The position numbers and the translations under genes are program-made. From Platycnemis pennipes (lineage: Eukaryota > Arthropoda > Insecta > Odonata > Platycnemididae): a stretch of 64,000 nucleotides of DNA. Below the pieces are notes generated by a model. It was not told where the DNA came from, made no database searches, and saw only the letters and a list, made by a program, of their open reading frames with translations. This document shows positions 48,860 through 61,339 of this stretch, in pieces. The stretch is from assembly GCA_933228895.1 (NCBI GenBank), contig OW121849.1:38782354-38846353 (forward strand), given 5' to 3'. Each line of letters begins with the position of its first letter. Positions within the stretch are counted from its first letter, which is position 1.

Positions 48860-49090
48860 CGAATATGCTCCTTGTTAAAGTAATAATTTTTTACCTAAGC
48901 ATTATTACTCTGCCATTTACTGGAAAATTAACCATTGCATTTGTTCTCGCCCGAGAGAGTAAAACAAATTGATTGCATCGCGCTCTACCGAATTGAATAC
49001 TTAAGTGGAGTGCAGCAGGACCGCTTCCGAAACAAATCCCCTTCAGTGTCATCTACGCCTTCGATTGTGGTGACGGAAATCAGCGCAAGG
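48860..49090. other. No gene recognised
   Basis: Short AT-rich spacer. The word AT(C)GAATATGCTC near 48858 also occurs beyond copy A at about 48061, on the other side of the retrotransposon pair. Confidence 0.35.
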
Positions 49091-49094
49091 TTCG

Positions 49095-49600
49095 GGAGGG
49101 TGTAATGGACCGTCGCACCGGGTGCCAGATAGGTCACCAGTTTGAGTGTGGGCGATCGCGAAGGAATCAGGGAGGAGAGAGAGTTGGGAGTGCAGTGGAA
49201 GGAACACCACGGGAGGTTGTTCCCAGGTTGAGCTGGGACGAGGAGTGGAGAGAGTCGGGAAGGGCTAGCGGGGGCGTGCGGTCTGGGTTGGAGGAAGACT
49301 GCGGTGTCAGAAGGGTAAAAAGGAGTTGGGTTTTCGGTAGTGGGTAAGAGGGTCGAAAGATTTATGTCTGGGTGGAGGCGGGATGCGTTTGTGTAAGTGG
49401 TGTCAGGTGCACGTGAAGGAGGAAGCAAGGGGATGTCTGGGAGGGGGAAGGAGGTAGCGCGTGTGAAAGTGTGTGCTCCCAGAGAGGGAAGGGTGAAGGG
49501 GAAGGGTGGATGTTGCGGGGAGTGAGAGGAGGAGGCCTTGAGCCTCTTGCTGCTGGAGTGCCCGTCCCTCCGCATCCACTGTTAAGGGGGCGGAGTCTGG
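49095..49600. repeat. Purine-rich block
   Basis: G+A-rich plus strand (GGGAGGGGGAAGGAGG, GGGAAGGGTGAAGGGG). Frames on both strands, up to 196 codons, are low-complexity products of the skew. Confidence 0.55.
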
Positions 49601-50159
49601 GCCGTCGTGGGAGGAAGAGAACCGACTGGAATATTTTATCTTGTATCATTTTTGGGTGCAAAAACTCCTTGAAGCAATTCTAGAGATCACGCCGTGGCAT
49701 GCATAAATAACTGGGAGAAGTTCCTTAAAAAATATATTTATGAGAGAAAAATGAGCAAGCTTCAAACCGCATCGTTTAGCAGACTACAAGACGTATTCGT
49801 CTCGTGAGGCAGGTGCCAGGAATAAATATAGCCTAGCAGTTAAAACAAAGCTAGCAGTGATAGAAAGAAACAATATGAACTCACTGTTCACAAACCAGCA
49901 GCAATACCTACGTTTTGCTAAAATATATTCCTCTTTACATATGAACGTCACGTAGCTGTTATGTTTTTCTTCCAACTGATTTTCAAATGAGGAGAATAAT
50001 GAGTTAATATTTCTGGGACGCATTACAGTTTAATTATCCCTTAAATTTTCTTTGCAGTTAGGCAGTGTCTATCAAATTTTGTAGTTTCACTCATGATATA
50101 AAACAAAGAAGTTGTCAAGTCACACATCATGCTATGCATCAATGTGAGAAAAAAATAGA

Positions 50160-50520
50160 GTACGAGTCGGACGATAGGGGAGAGGAAGCGAGGTTTGAGA
50201 TGGGAACGTCGGCGATGGCCAGGCATCATAAAAGGGGAATGGGAGGGGGGTAGTACCTCTCTTTTCGTTCTTTTTCTCCTTGAGTTCCACTCTCCCATCC
50301 CTGAGGTATATAGTATGGGAGGGGAAAGGGGAGTAGGGGCGCGAGTGAGATAGGCCAGACACTTGGTAGGGGTGGGGAATGCCGTGGGTGTGGGGAGAGG
50401 AGCGAGAGGTCTGAGGTAGGGGAGGGGAGAGACCGTGAGTTTGGAAGAGGAAGGGACGAACGGGAGGGAAGGAGAGAGGGGGAGGAAGGGAAAGAGTGCG
50501 GCAAAGTACGTGAGTTATTT
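50160..50520. repeat. Purine-rich block, left side of a strand-skew switch
   Basis: G+A-rich plus strand (GGGAATGGGAGGGGGG, GGAGAGAGGGGGAGG) with overlapping low-complexity minus-strand frames. Confidence 0.55.
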
Positions 50521-50529
50521 ACGCCCGGC

Positions 50530-50545
50530 GTCTTCATTAGAAGAC
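50530..50545. other. Perfect hairpin at the purine/pyrimidine switch
   Basis: GTCTTC-ATTA-GAAGAC, a perfect 6-bp inverted repeat with a 4-nt loop, extended imperfectly by flanking CCGGC and GCGGG. It lies in the narrow gap where the plus strand changes from purine- to pyrimidine-rich. Confidence 0.5.
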
Positions 50546-50559
50546 TGCGGGGAAGATTC

Positions 50560-51080
50560 ACTACCCCTTCCTCCTTTCTCTCCATACCTCACTCCTTCAT
50601 CCTTCCTCCTCAACCGCCTCTCCCCTCTTCCCTCCCAGCCCATCCGACGCGGCCGTGCTCTGATTTCGCCTCCTCGCTCCCGGTGAACCCAGCCGCGCCG
50701 CGTCTTCCACGGTAAAAATCGCCACTTTTCGCCGACTCCCCTTATCTAATCACGTCCTGCCTCCTCCACTCCCTCCTCGCTCCCACATCCCCTTCCGCTC
50801 CTCCCTCCCCCGACTCGAAATCCCTCAGCCTCCCACGTCCGCCGCGTTCCATGGCTCCCCGCCGAAATCTCCGCCTATCCTTCTTCCGAGAAATCACAGT
50901 GGCCCAGAATACCTCCCTGTCGCACGCTCTCCGCTCTCCCTTTCGGGAGCGAGAGATAATTTCACCGTAATTTTTTCGTGTCATCTCCTCTCGTCCTCGC
51001 TCAGTTTTTGGGACGTCCTTCCCAACTGTGGTAGCGTTCCGCGTTGGTTCGATTGGTTGGTGCTGTTGGTTTCGGTAGAA
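50560..51080. repeat. Pyrimidine-rich, then CpG-rich block, right side of the switch
   Basis: C+T-rich plus strand from 50560 to about 50860, CpG-rich from about 50640 (CCGACGCGGCCGTGC, CAGCCGCGCCGCGTC). A 165-codon minus-strand frame (50742-51239) begins beyond the skewed part, but its product becomes Arg/Glu/Gly-rich where it enters the block and shows no domain. A CpG-rich promoter is possible but unsupported. Confidence 0.45.
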
Positions 51081-51089
51081 TTTAGCCGT

Positions 51090-52600
51090 TCCTGGGCGTT
51101 GAGCGTTATGTGATTTCAACCTGACGCCATTTTCTTGTTTGTGGAATGCTAAATCCCAGCCAGGGATTTTCCTTGGATTGGATAATACTGTCTCTGATGA
51201 ATTACGCGCGTATTTCGTCCATGAGCAAAATGAAATCACGTTGCTTTAAGAATTTCTACACTTTGATGTTGCCAAACGCCTTTATTTTATGTTTGCATAT
51301 TTTAAGTCGGCGGCGGCTAAAAGCGGGACGCAAATTTATATGACTCCTTTGAAAATCTTTCGTTTCGTGCAACATCTTTTATCTGTGAAAGAATTTAATC
51401 TCCGCCAAGGTCTTACGTGGATTTTTCGTCGCTCGCTCCGCTTTGCTCGCCGATATGAAATTCTGGTTCGTAAAACTGAATTTTTAGGTACTTCAGCGAT
51501 TTTAGCCCAAATTACTCCGTGGGATATGAATTTTCCATAAAATTCGTGGATATCCCCTTACAGCTTAATCATTTGGGGAAATTTTGCGGCAATATTTTTT
51601 GCTGCGAGAAAAAAATTTCCCTTATGCAATGTATTATAGGGAAATGTGTCTATCTTATCAGGTTTTTTTCTTCGGATATAATTTCTACATTGCTTTTAGA
51701 GTTCTTTTGCTATATTGGAAAGCCCTTTTAAGCATTTTTTTTAATTACTCCTTGGTGGTGATGTTTCTGTAAATCAGATGTTGCCTCATTTTTTAAAAAT
51801 TGAGCGCTGTTAAAACTTTTAGAGTAAAGGATCCAGTATAGGAAAATGCTGATTGCCCAAGAGTGAAAAGCCAATCAAATCTAGGTTATAATTAGCTTTC
51901 ATGACATTGACGTAAGCATCCGCGTAAGCTCCTTCTCCACACTTCCCTGGCCCTCGCGTCTAAAGATTTATTTTTCAATTAATACAGTATTTGACCTGAC
52001 AAAGTACTATGGTATGGTTACCAGCAAATGTTGTTTGAAGGAATTCTATCTAATATACCCGAGGCAAGTTTCAAGCTAAGTTTACTTAATTTCTGATGCA
52101 ACTAATTGAAATGCATTATCTCTCATTCTAAACTAAAGTAGGTACAATATAACATCTTAGCTTTGTTCTGATGTAATTATTATGCTGTGTTTTCTTATAA
52201 ATGTATTGAACAGGTTTTCATTTCATAACGACTTACCTGGGTGTTAAAAGTTCTCTACTCTTAAAAAAACATTTCTCTTACCTAGAAAGTAGGGTTTATA
52301 CCAAAATTATGCTTCAAATATAGTTTTGAAAACGATTCAGGGGAGTGATTGCTCAAGACAAGCAGCATTGGTTTCTATTTTTCTTGTACTTATCGCATTG
52401 TCGAAATCCCCTTGAAATTTCCCAATCCCCTCGTCTCGGTAGCTGCGTGGAATTCTTCCCAATCCAGGAAATAAGGCTTTCTATCTTTTTCGCTTAATCC
52501 GAAGGTACAAACTCATCTACGAGATCCGCATTTTCGTCAGGATTCTGCTCCCCGAGGAAAGTCTCTGTTTTGAGCTCTCTTCTATGCAGCTTCATTTCAT
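51090..52600. other. No gene recognised
   Basis: AT-rich. Overlapping frames of 62-83 codons between 51140 and 51770 have no recognisable motifs. Confidence 0.4.
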
Positions 52601-52629
52601 TCCGTTTGTTTTGACGCTTTATCTTTATC

Positions 52630-53060
52630 TTTGGGACCACTTCCTCCCCTTAACACGCCCTCCCTCCCACACCCGACCCAAACCCTCCCTCCATCCCCAC
52701 ACCCAAAGACCCTTCCTCTTCCCGCATTTATATCCTATTCATATCTCCAGAGACGTGGCTTATTACTTTATCATGGCTTCCCTGACGCTCCGCCTTCTGC
52801 ACGTGTCTCCCCCCCCCTCCCCCTTTTATTACGGTGACATCAAGTTTCTCCTTTTATTCGTCTTACTCCCGCTTTTGTTATTTGCTCGGCTCCTTCATTA
52901 TGCTGTTCCCTTCCCGGCATGCTCTTCCCCCGTTCCTCTCTATTTCACCGTTTCTCCGTATCAACCTCCTGCTAACCCGTGCCTTTTGGCTGTTTCCTGA
53001 AACTGAAACAATTTTCCCCGCCCTCTCCCATGCCCCCTTTTCCCGTCGCTCTAATCTTCT
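52630..53060. repeat. Pyrimidine-rich block
   Basis: C+T-rich plus strand with a 138-codon low-complexity frame. Similar in character to the blocks at 7.4, 11.1 and 58.5 kb. Confidence 0.5.
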
Positions 53061-53069
53061 CCCTCGCGA

Positions 53070-54360
53070 TGCATTGTCTGCTGAATTTATTAAAGAAAAA
53101 TGCTCAGCACATTTCCGAATCCTTCCAACCCTTCGTATTTAACCACATCTTTTTCACCCCGGCCTCGTTTGCAGCAGTTCGTGTGAGGTTATGAAAGTTT
53201 CACATTTTCCCCTTCCCGATATATTATGCCTGATATTTTTGAAAAATCTTAAGTCGATCAGTTTGGTGGTGTCGAGAAATGGAGAGAGTCGATTTGACGT
53301 TTATTGTGTGATTTTAGGCATGTTTCCTGTTTGTGTGAAATGCCTTTAATCCTTTTATCTAGACACTTTCCCTAAAGTTGGCTATTTTGAAGATCAGAAT
53401 TAGGGATCAGAATCTCGGTAACATTAATCAAAAGATCAAACATCCTTTTTTAATAACTAAAATGAATGGAATTACGCATGTATAAATAGTAGCTATGCTC
53501 AATTTATGAGTTAAATCATTTATCACGGGTACAAAGGATATAATGCATAAAGGGTTCTCTTATTTTCCTCGTTTCACAATTCTTTGTGGTTTTTACAATA
53601 CTGTGAGTTTAAATTCTGTTAATGCATTATTTTTTATTTACAAGGAGTATTAATTAGTTTTAAACTAGGTGATATCCCATTCAACATAAAAGTCGTTCTT
53701 TTCCTTCTGAATGGGTAATATCATATGGTCTTAGAATATGTTTTTTAAAATTTCCTTTATATCCTACTCTCCAAACCGTTGTATCTATCTACCTTCTCTT
53801 TCCTTTTAAGTCATGTTTATATTTCATTTGCAAGATAAATTCTTTCTATGCAATTTTTTTTATGGTGTATACATATGATAAGATATTTTACTCATTGCTA
53901 CGAATATAAATAGCTTTATGCGCTCTATATTTTATGAAGGTTTCAAAGGTCAGCCGTATATATATTTAAAGATAAATTGTCATTACAACATTATTTTAAT
54001 TGTTCCTCGTTGCAGATGTTGTGTTCTCCATTTACATGTTATGCTATTGTTTATCATTTATAAAGCTCGCTGTTTGTTGTATCTTTTTCAAGGTTTTTGC
54101 TTGCTCGTTTCCAGGCACTAAAATTTTATGGAATACCATTGGGTTTCAGGATGCTTTACTATGCTAATTTTGTATTAGCTGTAAGTGAAAAAACAATCCT
54201 TTAGGTTGAAATTCATCACAGCAATTTTCTTTATAGTGTTTTTATGTTTTCACTGTCTTGACGTTAGCTCGGTGGCGTTCCTTTGTTTTTTCTCATCCTT
54301 TATGTTAGTTATTTTCTTTACACTTCCATTTCCTTCTTCACACATCTGATTAAAGGATCA
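53070..54360. other. No gene recognised
   Basis: AT-rich sequence without notable repeats. Confidence 0.4.
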
Positions 54361-54369
54361 TTTTTTCAG

Positions 54370-55000
54370 TTCCCCCCTCTCAGCTCGCCCCCTATTCGAT
54401 TTTTTCGCGTCTACTCCCACGTTCTTCTCGAACTTCATTCCGTTTTACTTCTTCCCTCCTCTCGTTCCCTGAGCATGACTCTTCCTCCCTCTTCCCCCCG
54501 CCGTCCCTCCTCCTTCGTACTGGAAGCCTCTGCATCTCCGCCCTCTCCCCCCCGTCTCTTCCCTCCAACAGCACAGCCAGTCCTCCCCAGCCAACCAACC
54601 CCCTGTGGGACTCCGTGGCGATTACAAATGTAAGGAGGGGTGAATACACGGTGGTTTGGATGGCTCCGCTCCAAGACGTCGTTCGGACGGACGCCCACCC
54701 ATCTTGAGACGCTCGCTCAATTATTAAGGAGGCGGTTAGAGGTGTACCCACCCATCGACGTATTTCTCCCCTCGTCTTGCCTACCCCTCCTTCTCCCACA
54801 TTCGTCCTCCTCTCTTTCCCATTTCGTCCCCGTACCCCCCCTGCCATCCCTCCCTCTCGCCTCTCGTCCGAACCCCGGCGGGGGAGACGGGCCGGCGAGG
54901 GAATAGCTCAGAAAGCTCGGGAAAGCGGAGGAAGGCGGGGTGACAAGGAGACCGTGAGATCGGAGAGATCTCACGTGTCGGTTGACGACGGGGTGTGGGT
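54370..55000. repeat. Pyrimidine-rich block with a CpG-rich, skew-reversing right edge
   Basis: C+T-rich on the plus strand to about 54860, switching to G+A-rich from about 54875 to 55020. This is a second skew switch, around CCCCGGCGGGGGAGACGGGC. Open frames of 83-151 codons on both strands have low-complexity products. Confidence 0.5.
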
Positions 55001-55029
55001 CGGAGGAGAGGGACGCGTGGAACTCTGAA

Positions 55030-58000
55030 AGGTTGGAGTTGATGCGGGGAAGGAAATAGGGAGTGGCAGGCGAAAAAACGGAAGATGTGAATGTCGAGAC
55101 ATGTGGGGTCAGTCCTAATTCTGCATCTGGAAAATTCAGCTAGCGTTTGCTCTCCAAGGTTAAGTCCCGCAAATCGGCAATCGCCGCATGAATGATAGCC
55201 AATTGCAGAATCCATCTAACGCGTAGATCATCATGTAGCTTAAAACGCAAGAGTACAATGGGGGACTATGAAAGAAATTTTTTGTGAATTCCCGTGTGGT
55301 TTATGCGTGTAAATGATGATACTATTTTATAATTTGTGAAGATTATATGGGTTCGGTGAAAGTCATCGGGTCATGTAATTAACACTTAACCTTTTTTCTT
55401 TCAATATTCTTTTTTGCATAAAGCATTTCAGTGATAATAGTTAACGATGTTTTAAAAATATATTTTTTTGAACTGTTGTGTGATACGAAGATGCTCGTTT
55501 GAAAAATTGCTGATAGTGATTACAAATATAACGTCTTACTAAAGAAAGGTAGCATGAAAAAGCTCTACCTTTTTGTGATTTTTATGGTGAGGGTTGAGGT
55601 TGGTTAATCTTAGCCAAGAAATAGAAGGTTCTGCAGGAAGCCGCGAGTGATTATAGAATGATTATGTAACAAGGTTGATCTGGTAGGGCTGATCATTTAT
55701 CTTTAAATTAGTGAATGGTTGTAATACAATAATGAGGATGTCATGGAAAGCGTGTTTTATGTCTCAGCCATATGTAAAGATAACCTAAATCTTTACCGCT
55801 CACACTAAGGTGTGTTATATGACAGCTTAAGTGGTGTGATGAACGATCGTGATTTACCAAAGATAAATAAGAATAAGCTGATAAATAAGAAGAAGAGATA
55901 AATATAAATAAGAAAAGCTGATTTTCAAGAGAAAGTGTCACAGAAAATGTAATGTTTTGTAAATAATTTGGGGATGCTGATGATGAAGGTGATAGGATAG
56001 GAGTTGATGGTGAAGAGAAAATGGCATTAGAGACAGAAGGAAGGACGGAAGGGAAGTGTGACCCGTGGATTTAGATGGCGTGGGTGTCGCGAGGAGACGG
56101 CGGGGGTGTGAAAGGGGTCTCCCTTTGGTTGCGGTGCATCCCCAGAGAGACGAGGGTGAACGGGTTTGCGGTCTGGGGGAGCAAGAGAATTAAGTGGACT
56201 TGAGCTTTTCTAAGCGATGAGGCTGTGCTTAGCTTCTCCCATTTCGTCCTCCTCCCTATCTACTTAGCAATGCTCCCCTGAAGACGTTTTCCCGCTAGAA
56301 AGCGTCCAAAGCACTTTGATTTTCCCCTAGAATGCATACGTGTGATCATCTACCCGTTTGATTTTCAGCAGCTATGCGTTTCGGATCTTTTTGATCACGG
56401 ATGAATATTTTTAGCCTTGAGCGCTTCAGAGGTAGCGAGCAATGCAATCATTTTTCACGCCAACTGATTTTCTTTTTTTCACAAGCTCGTTCATGCTATA
56501 AGCGGATACACATTTTGAAGATGAAGTGGATTATTAAAGGATGATGGAAAAACAGGCTTTAAATTAATGTGTAATGTACAAAAGGCGGTGCGTGCTTTTC
56601 GGCTATAAAATTTTCTGGAATTTTATCGCACGGTTTGGTATTAAGTTATATGTTACGCATAGCTTTCCTGATAAAAACGCCCTTCTTTTATGTATTCAAT
56701 GACACGATAAATGAAAGAAGAATTTAGAAGAGTGAAGCGGATTTTTATTTTTATGGTGGGAAAGAGACAAATCATGTACTTTTCATTGACCACATTTTTG
56801 CATCTAAAAAACTGACAAATATCTATATTCTTATTTTTTTATTGCTTTTGGAATTCTGATGTATTTCAAATAATATAAAATTAAAAATTATTATGCCAAC
56901 TTTATCCATCTGTATACGGTGATGAATTTAATTAGGTATTTGATGTTGTTCGGTAATCAGATAATTAAGTATCTTTAAACCTCAACGCTCGGTTTTTGAT
57001 CCGGCCTTTTCATGCATGTCATCCCTTGATAGTTCATCACTACACCCTTTCTCAATTAAGATTAATCTTTCATGTAGGTGAAAGGCGTTTCATTGCAGTT
57101 AAATAGAACCTATTATTTAAAGCATGAATTAAAGTTTGCCGCTATTATTAAAATTTGTATTTAAAGCAGCCCGTCTTGTTTGGAATCTTAAATGCTATAT
57201 CACCGTTTAACGTACAGACATCCACCATTTTAGTAGTCCTGTTTATAAAATATTTGGATAGTCATAAATCATTCCAGGCGTAATCATATCTGAGCAACAC
57301 GCATTTGTAAAGAAGGAATACTTTCAAATACTATTTGTGGTAGATTGAGGACCAAACTGTTTGTGATTCAACATTAATATTATGCACATTATTTTTAAAT
57401 TGTCTTTAGCTCTATAAAGATAGTGAAAATATGTCACCCAACACGTCATTCTTGTCTTAATAGCGATAATATATATAGCATATACATTCGGGGTTCTGGT
57501 TGTTTAGAATATTCTTACCCCAAATTTCACTTCAATCCTCTGATTTTGTTCCTAGATTATGCATATATTTAAAATAAATGCAGTTTTCAGTGCTATATTT
57601 ATCGCATCTCCATATTGGTATCGATTTTAATGGCCACATCTTCACTTCATTTTAATGGCCACATCTTGTGCGTCAGACAGACCTCATCTATTATTCTAAC
57701 TAATTTTCTAGTTTTAGCTTTATTATTAATGCATTCCTAAAATGATACATGATGAAACATGTAAAACGTGGAAACTTAAAAAGCTTTGCGCCCGTGCCAT
57801 TATTTTTCCCATGACAGATGTATGTTTTAAAAACTTACGTGTGCTTCCTTTTTTACATTTTTTCTTCTCACCGAGAAAGACATTCAGAATCTTGGATGGT
57901 GTGATTAACTAATTCATACAGACCAGTTTCCAACGAATACAGATGTAAAATATGTTTATTTCTCCAATTTATGACGTTGCCCATTTCATCTGAGGGCGAA

Positions 58001-58430
58001 AGAGAATCTCCTATTTCCTTCCCTGCGATGGTGCGCAACCTGCTACTCATGTCTACTGTGCTGTGCAGCATATCCTCCAGGATGATAATAATGTGATATA
58101 CCCCGCTGGAATGGAATTTGGCGAGAGTAAGAAATTAGTTGCCAACATTTAACCAAGACAAATTTTATCAGAAATTATCTCAGTCACTCAGAATATTCCA
58201 TCCCAAAGCCTATGCTAATGTATTCAAGGCATATTGATTCATCAGCTGAAGTCGAGGCTAATTAGATCGAAAGACTTTTGAGTGAATGGGATTCCCTAAC
58301 GACAAAGGCCTCTCTGCTCCCCTGTCATGGTCGATCTTTTACCCAATGCCTGAGGAGCAATAAGCTAGAAGGCAAGCTGCGTGGATCAAGGAGGTGCTGC
58401 GAACATCCCCTTCCGATCATGGTCAGAGGC
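55030..58430. other. No gene recognised
   Basis: AT-rich. A direct duplication TTTTAATGGCCACATCTT occurs twice at about 57627-57669. Other open frames are short. Confidence 0.4.
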
Positions 58431-58439
58431 GGAGAGAGA

Positions 58440-59075
58440 CTCCTACTGAGCATGATCTTCCCTCTCAGGCTGAATCCCTTCCCTCCCGCCACCGCTCCAT
58501 CCTTCAATAGAGCCACACTCAATCATCGTTCCGACGTCCCTTCTTTCCCACATCCCCGGCTCTCTGTTCCGTCAGTGTGTTTGTTCCATCGCAGGTCCCT
58601 CCCAACACCCCCCACACCATAGCGCGGGCTCTCTTGTTATTAGCCCTCGCTTGTTATTAATGCCGCAGAAAACCTTACGACGCGGCAAGCCTTTCCGCTA
58701 AACCCCTCCGACCCCAACGCCTTCACCGTTTACTCTCTCTCTCTCTGTCCTTTCCATTCTTGCCCATCTCTACTCACCCCCTCATCCCTTTGCCCGGGTG
58801 GACCCCGCAACCCCTTCCCCCTCCCCTCCCTCAGCCGCCGACACTCGCGCCCCTGTCAGACACCCCTGCTCCTGGAGTGGAGAAACGTGTCGAGGAGATT
58901 CCTCCGGACGGACTCCTCGCCCCTCCGACTTGTCTGATACGACCAAATACAGGCCTATTTCACCCTCGCCTCCGCCCGCATCCAGGCTTCAAACCCCCAC
59001 TCCTCCGTCGCCTGTTCATCATCCTCTCTCCATTCTCGTCTCTATCTCACCATCCCTGCTCTTCTGGAACTCTTG
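58440..59075. repeat. Pyrimidine-rich block with (CT)n
   Basis: C+T-rich plus strand including a CT run at about 58733-58746. Frames of 92-153 codons give Pro/Ser/Thr-rich low-complexity products. Confidence 0.55.
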
Positions 59076-59219
59076 AGACGTTTTTTTTCCCAAAAAAAGC
59101 CGTCTGCATCGCTTTCCTTCCTACGCACTTTTCCGAGGATTATCCCCTTTACCTTTCCCCTCTCATCAACTTTTCTTCAAAGCCTCCATTCATCTCAGAC
59201 ACATATTTCACGATTTACT

Positions 59220-60670
59220 AGAACGTTTTTAAAGCTCATTAAGCTTAGCTATGAAAAAAATATTCTAACGAACGCTATTACTACGGTAACTTACAGCATT
59301 AAATGGTGTTGTTTAGGAATATTCCAGGTTCACTTATCAACTAATAAAACGTATATTATCTGCATCTATCATCTATGTCTATTTTCTCAGTGTTATGTAA
59401 GGTAATATCTTCATGATTTCCATGTAATTTCAAGATGATATGCGGGCCAAGTATTATGCCAATTATATATTATTATATAAGCTAACAGTTGACGGAAGCG
59501 TATTCTATTTCTGAATTGAGTCACAAAAAAATCTAAATAATGACGGGGGATGGGTAATAGCATCCATTGTAATTTTTCACACTTAATCAAGTTATTTTTA
59601 GGCCATTTATATTTGAGATTATCCTAGGTATTTGTTTTATTTTGAATTGTTAACAGGCGCTTATTCATAGTGATACTGAATATAGATTGAAATAAGAACA
59701 GCAGTCAGTTATATATTTTCTCGAGGTATTTTTACAGTGCTTTCTCTTTGAAGGTTTGCCGATTAAGAGGCAACTGAGTGTCTCACTATTTTTTATTGCA
59801 GATTTTTCAGTCGTCTCCTATATAAAGAGCGGGATTGTTGTTTTGATTATTTCATGAAATTGAAGCTAGTACAGAGTGGACTTGAAACGCAATTACTCTT
59901 AGAATTACTAAATCACGTTTATTCTTTATTGTGTTAAACTTTCATTTATTGCTGTGACACAACTCGTTTTGTTTAATTAAAAAAAAGAACGTTGTTATCT
60001 TTTTTTCTGAGGCTTGTTACAACATCCGGTTAGAGTGTACGGTAGTTGTCATTTCGAAGAATCTGTTTGATATTACAACTTGTTATTTTCTTTTGAATGA
60101 AAGATAAAAGCATTAATTTTTTTAATCAAATATCTGTGGAATATAGATTCATAAATACGTTTGTAAAAATATTTTTTGTAAATAAATACTTAACAAGTTT
60201 CAATGAGGATTAACTTTTTTCCAACCAAGCTATACAATAAAATTAAATAGTGGGCTTTGAAAGTCTATGATTTTTTTTCATGGTACAAATGTCGCACCAT
60301 ATAGGTGCCTACGTTAGCATAGTACTTCTTTGTTTCATAAAAAGTCCTTTAGATTGCATGTGCGAATTGTGGTATGTAAAACTCTTTAAAAAACACATGC
60401 ACATCAAATATAGAAAATCAAATCAGTCTTTATGTCACATGAATATTTTTAGCATTCACAAATTCATGACGTGAAAGAATGTGTCACAGAGCGTTCTCGG
60501 CTCTGTCCTATTGTTCTCATTCTTTCTTCTTGTGCCTTTTACCTAGCATTAGTCTAACCACCTTGCTCACTGGCTAGGCAATATACGAGATAAATGAACC
60601 TACATTTTATACTATGTATTTGTTATTTCACTTTTTTCCTTTCTTTGTCCTCCATAAGCTGTTATAATTC
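59220..60670. other. No gene recognised
   Basis: AT-rich sequence with several A or T runs. No motif or repeat worth naming. Confidence 0.4.
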
Positions 60671-60699
60671 ATCTCGCCAGGTTAAATTGCACTGAGAGC

Positions 60700-61335
60700 C
60701 GTACAGGGCGTTGTCATCTCCCGCTCTCGCTTGGTGATGCCTTTAGGTTCCCCATAGCAACAGTGCCGCGCGCTCATAATATGGGGGCGCACATTAGTGA
60801 ATGATCTGCTTGGTACCCGCTAATATTAATGTAATGCCGTATTGAAGAATTGAAGCTTAATTTCTTCTTTCTCCGTTCATGTTCCCCTTCCTTTTACGCC
60901 AAGTCTCTCATGAAAATCTAGTACATCTTTCGCAAAACTGAAAAGTTAATAGATATGTAGGGTTTTATATTATGCTGCGTAAATTGCTGCATGTTTCAGA
61001 AAAGTGAATGCAACGATTTTAACAATGACAATAAATTTTAGCCCACTTAAATGCATGAAAATTGGCAGAAGTCGTCTTTTGAAAAACGACTTGAGGTTTC
61101 GCCCTTTTATTCTGGTGTGACCAAAAAGTAAATCGAGGACGGGAGGCTGGCGAGTTGAAAAATTTAATAAGCGATTATTTACGGCAATACGGCCGCATTA
61201 TATATCACCGGGGCGCAAAATTAAAAAAAAATATGAATTTTATTATCCATCGCGGCTGACCGTTGGAGCGATTGAGGAACTCCGCCGTACACTTTTATGG
61301 CGGACAAATCGGATCTAATTAATCCTCCCTATTGT
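60700..61335. promoter_or_regulatory. Putative cis-regulatory module with Hox/Cad-like sites
   Basis: Sub-segments 60700-60800 and 61130-61335 are GC-balanced islands in AT-rich DNA with dense binding-site-like words: CCCCATAGCAAC (RFX half-site-like, about 60757), TTTAATAAGCGATTATTTACGG, TTTTATGG (61293-61300, Abd-B/Cad-like) and ATCTAATTAATCC (61313-61325, homeodomain plus Otx-like). A 136-codon frame starts at 61297 (MADKSDLINPP...) but soon becomes low-complexity. Enhancer identity is inferred from composition alone. Confidence 0.25.
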
Positions 61336-61339
61336 CAGC

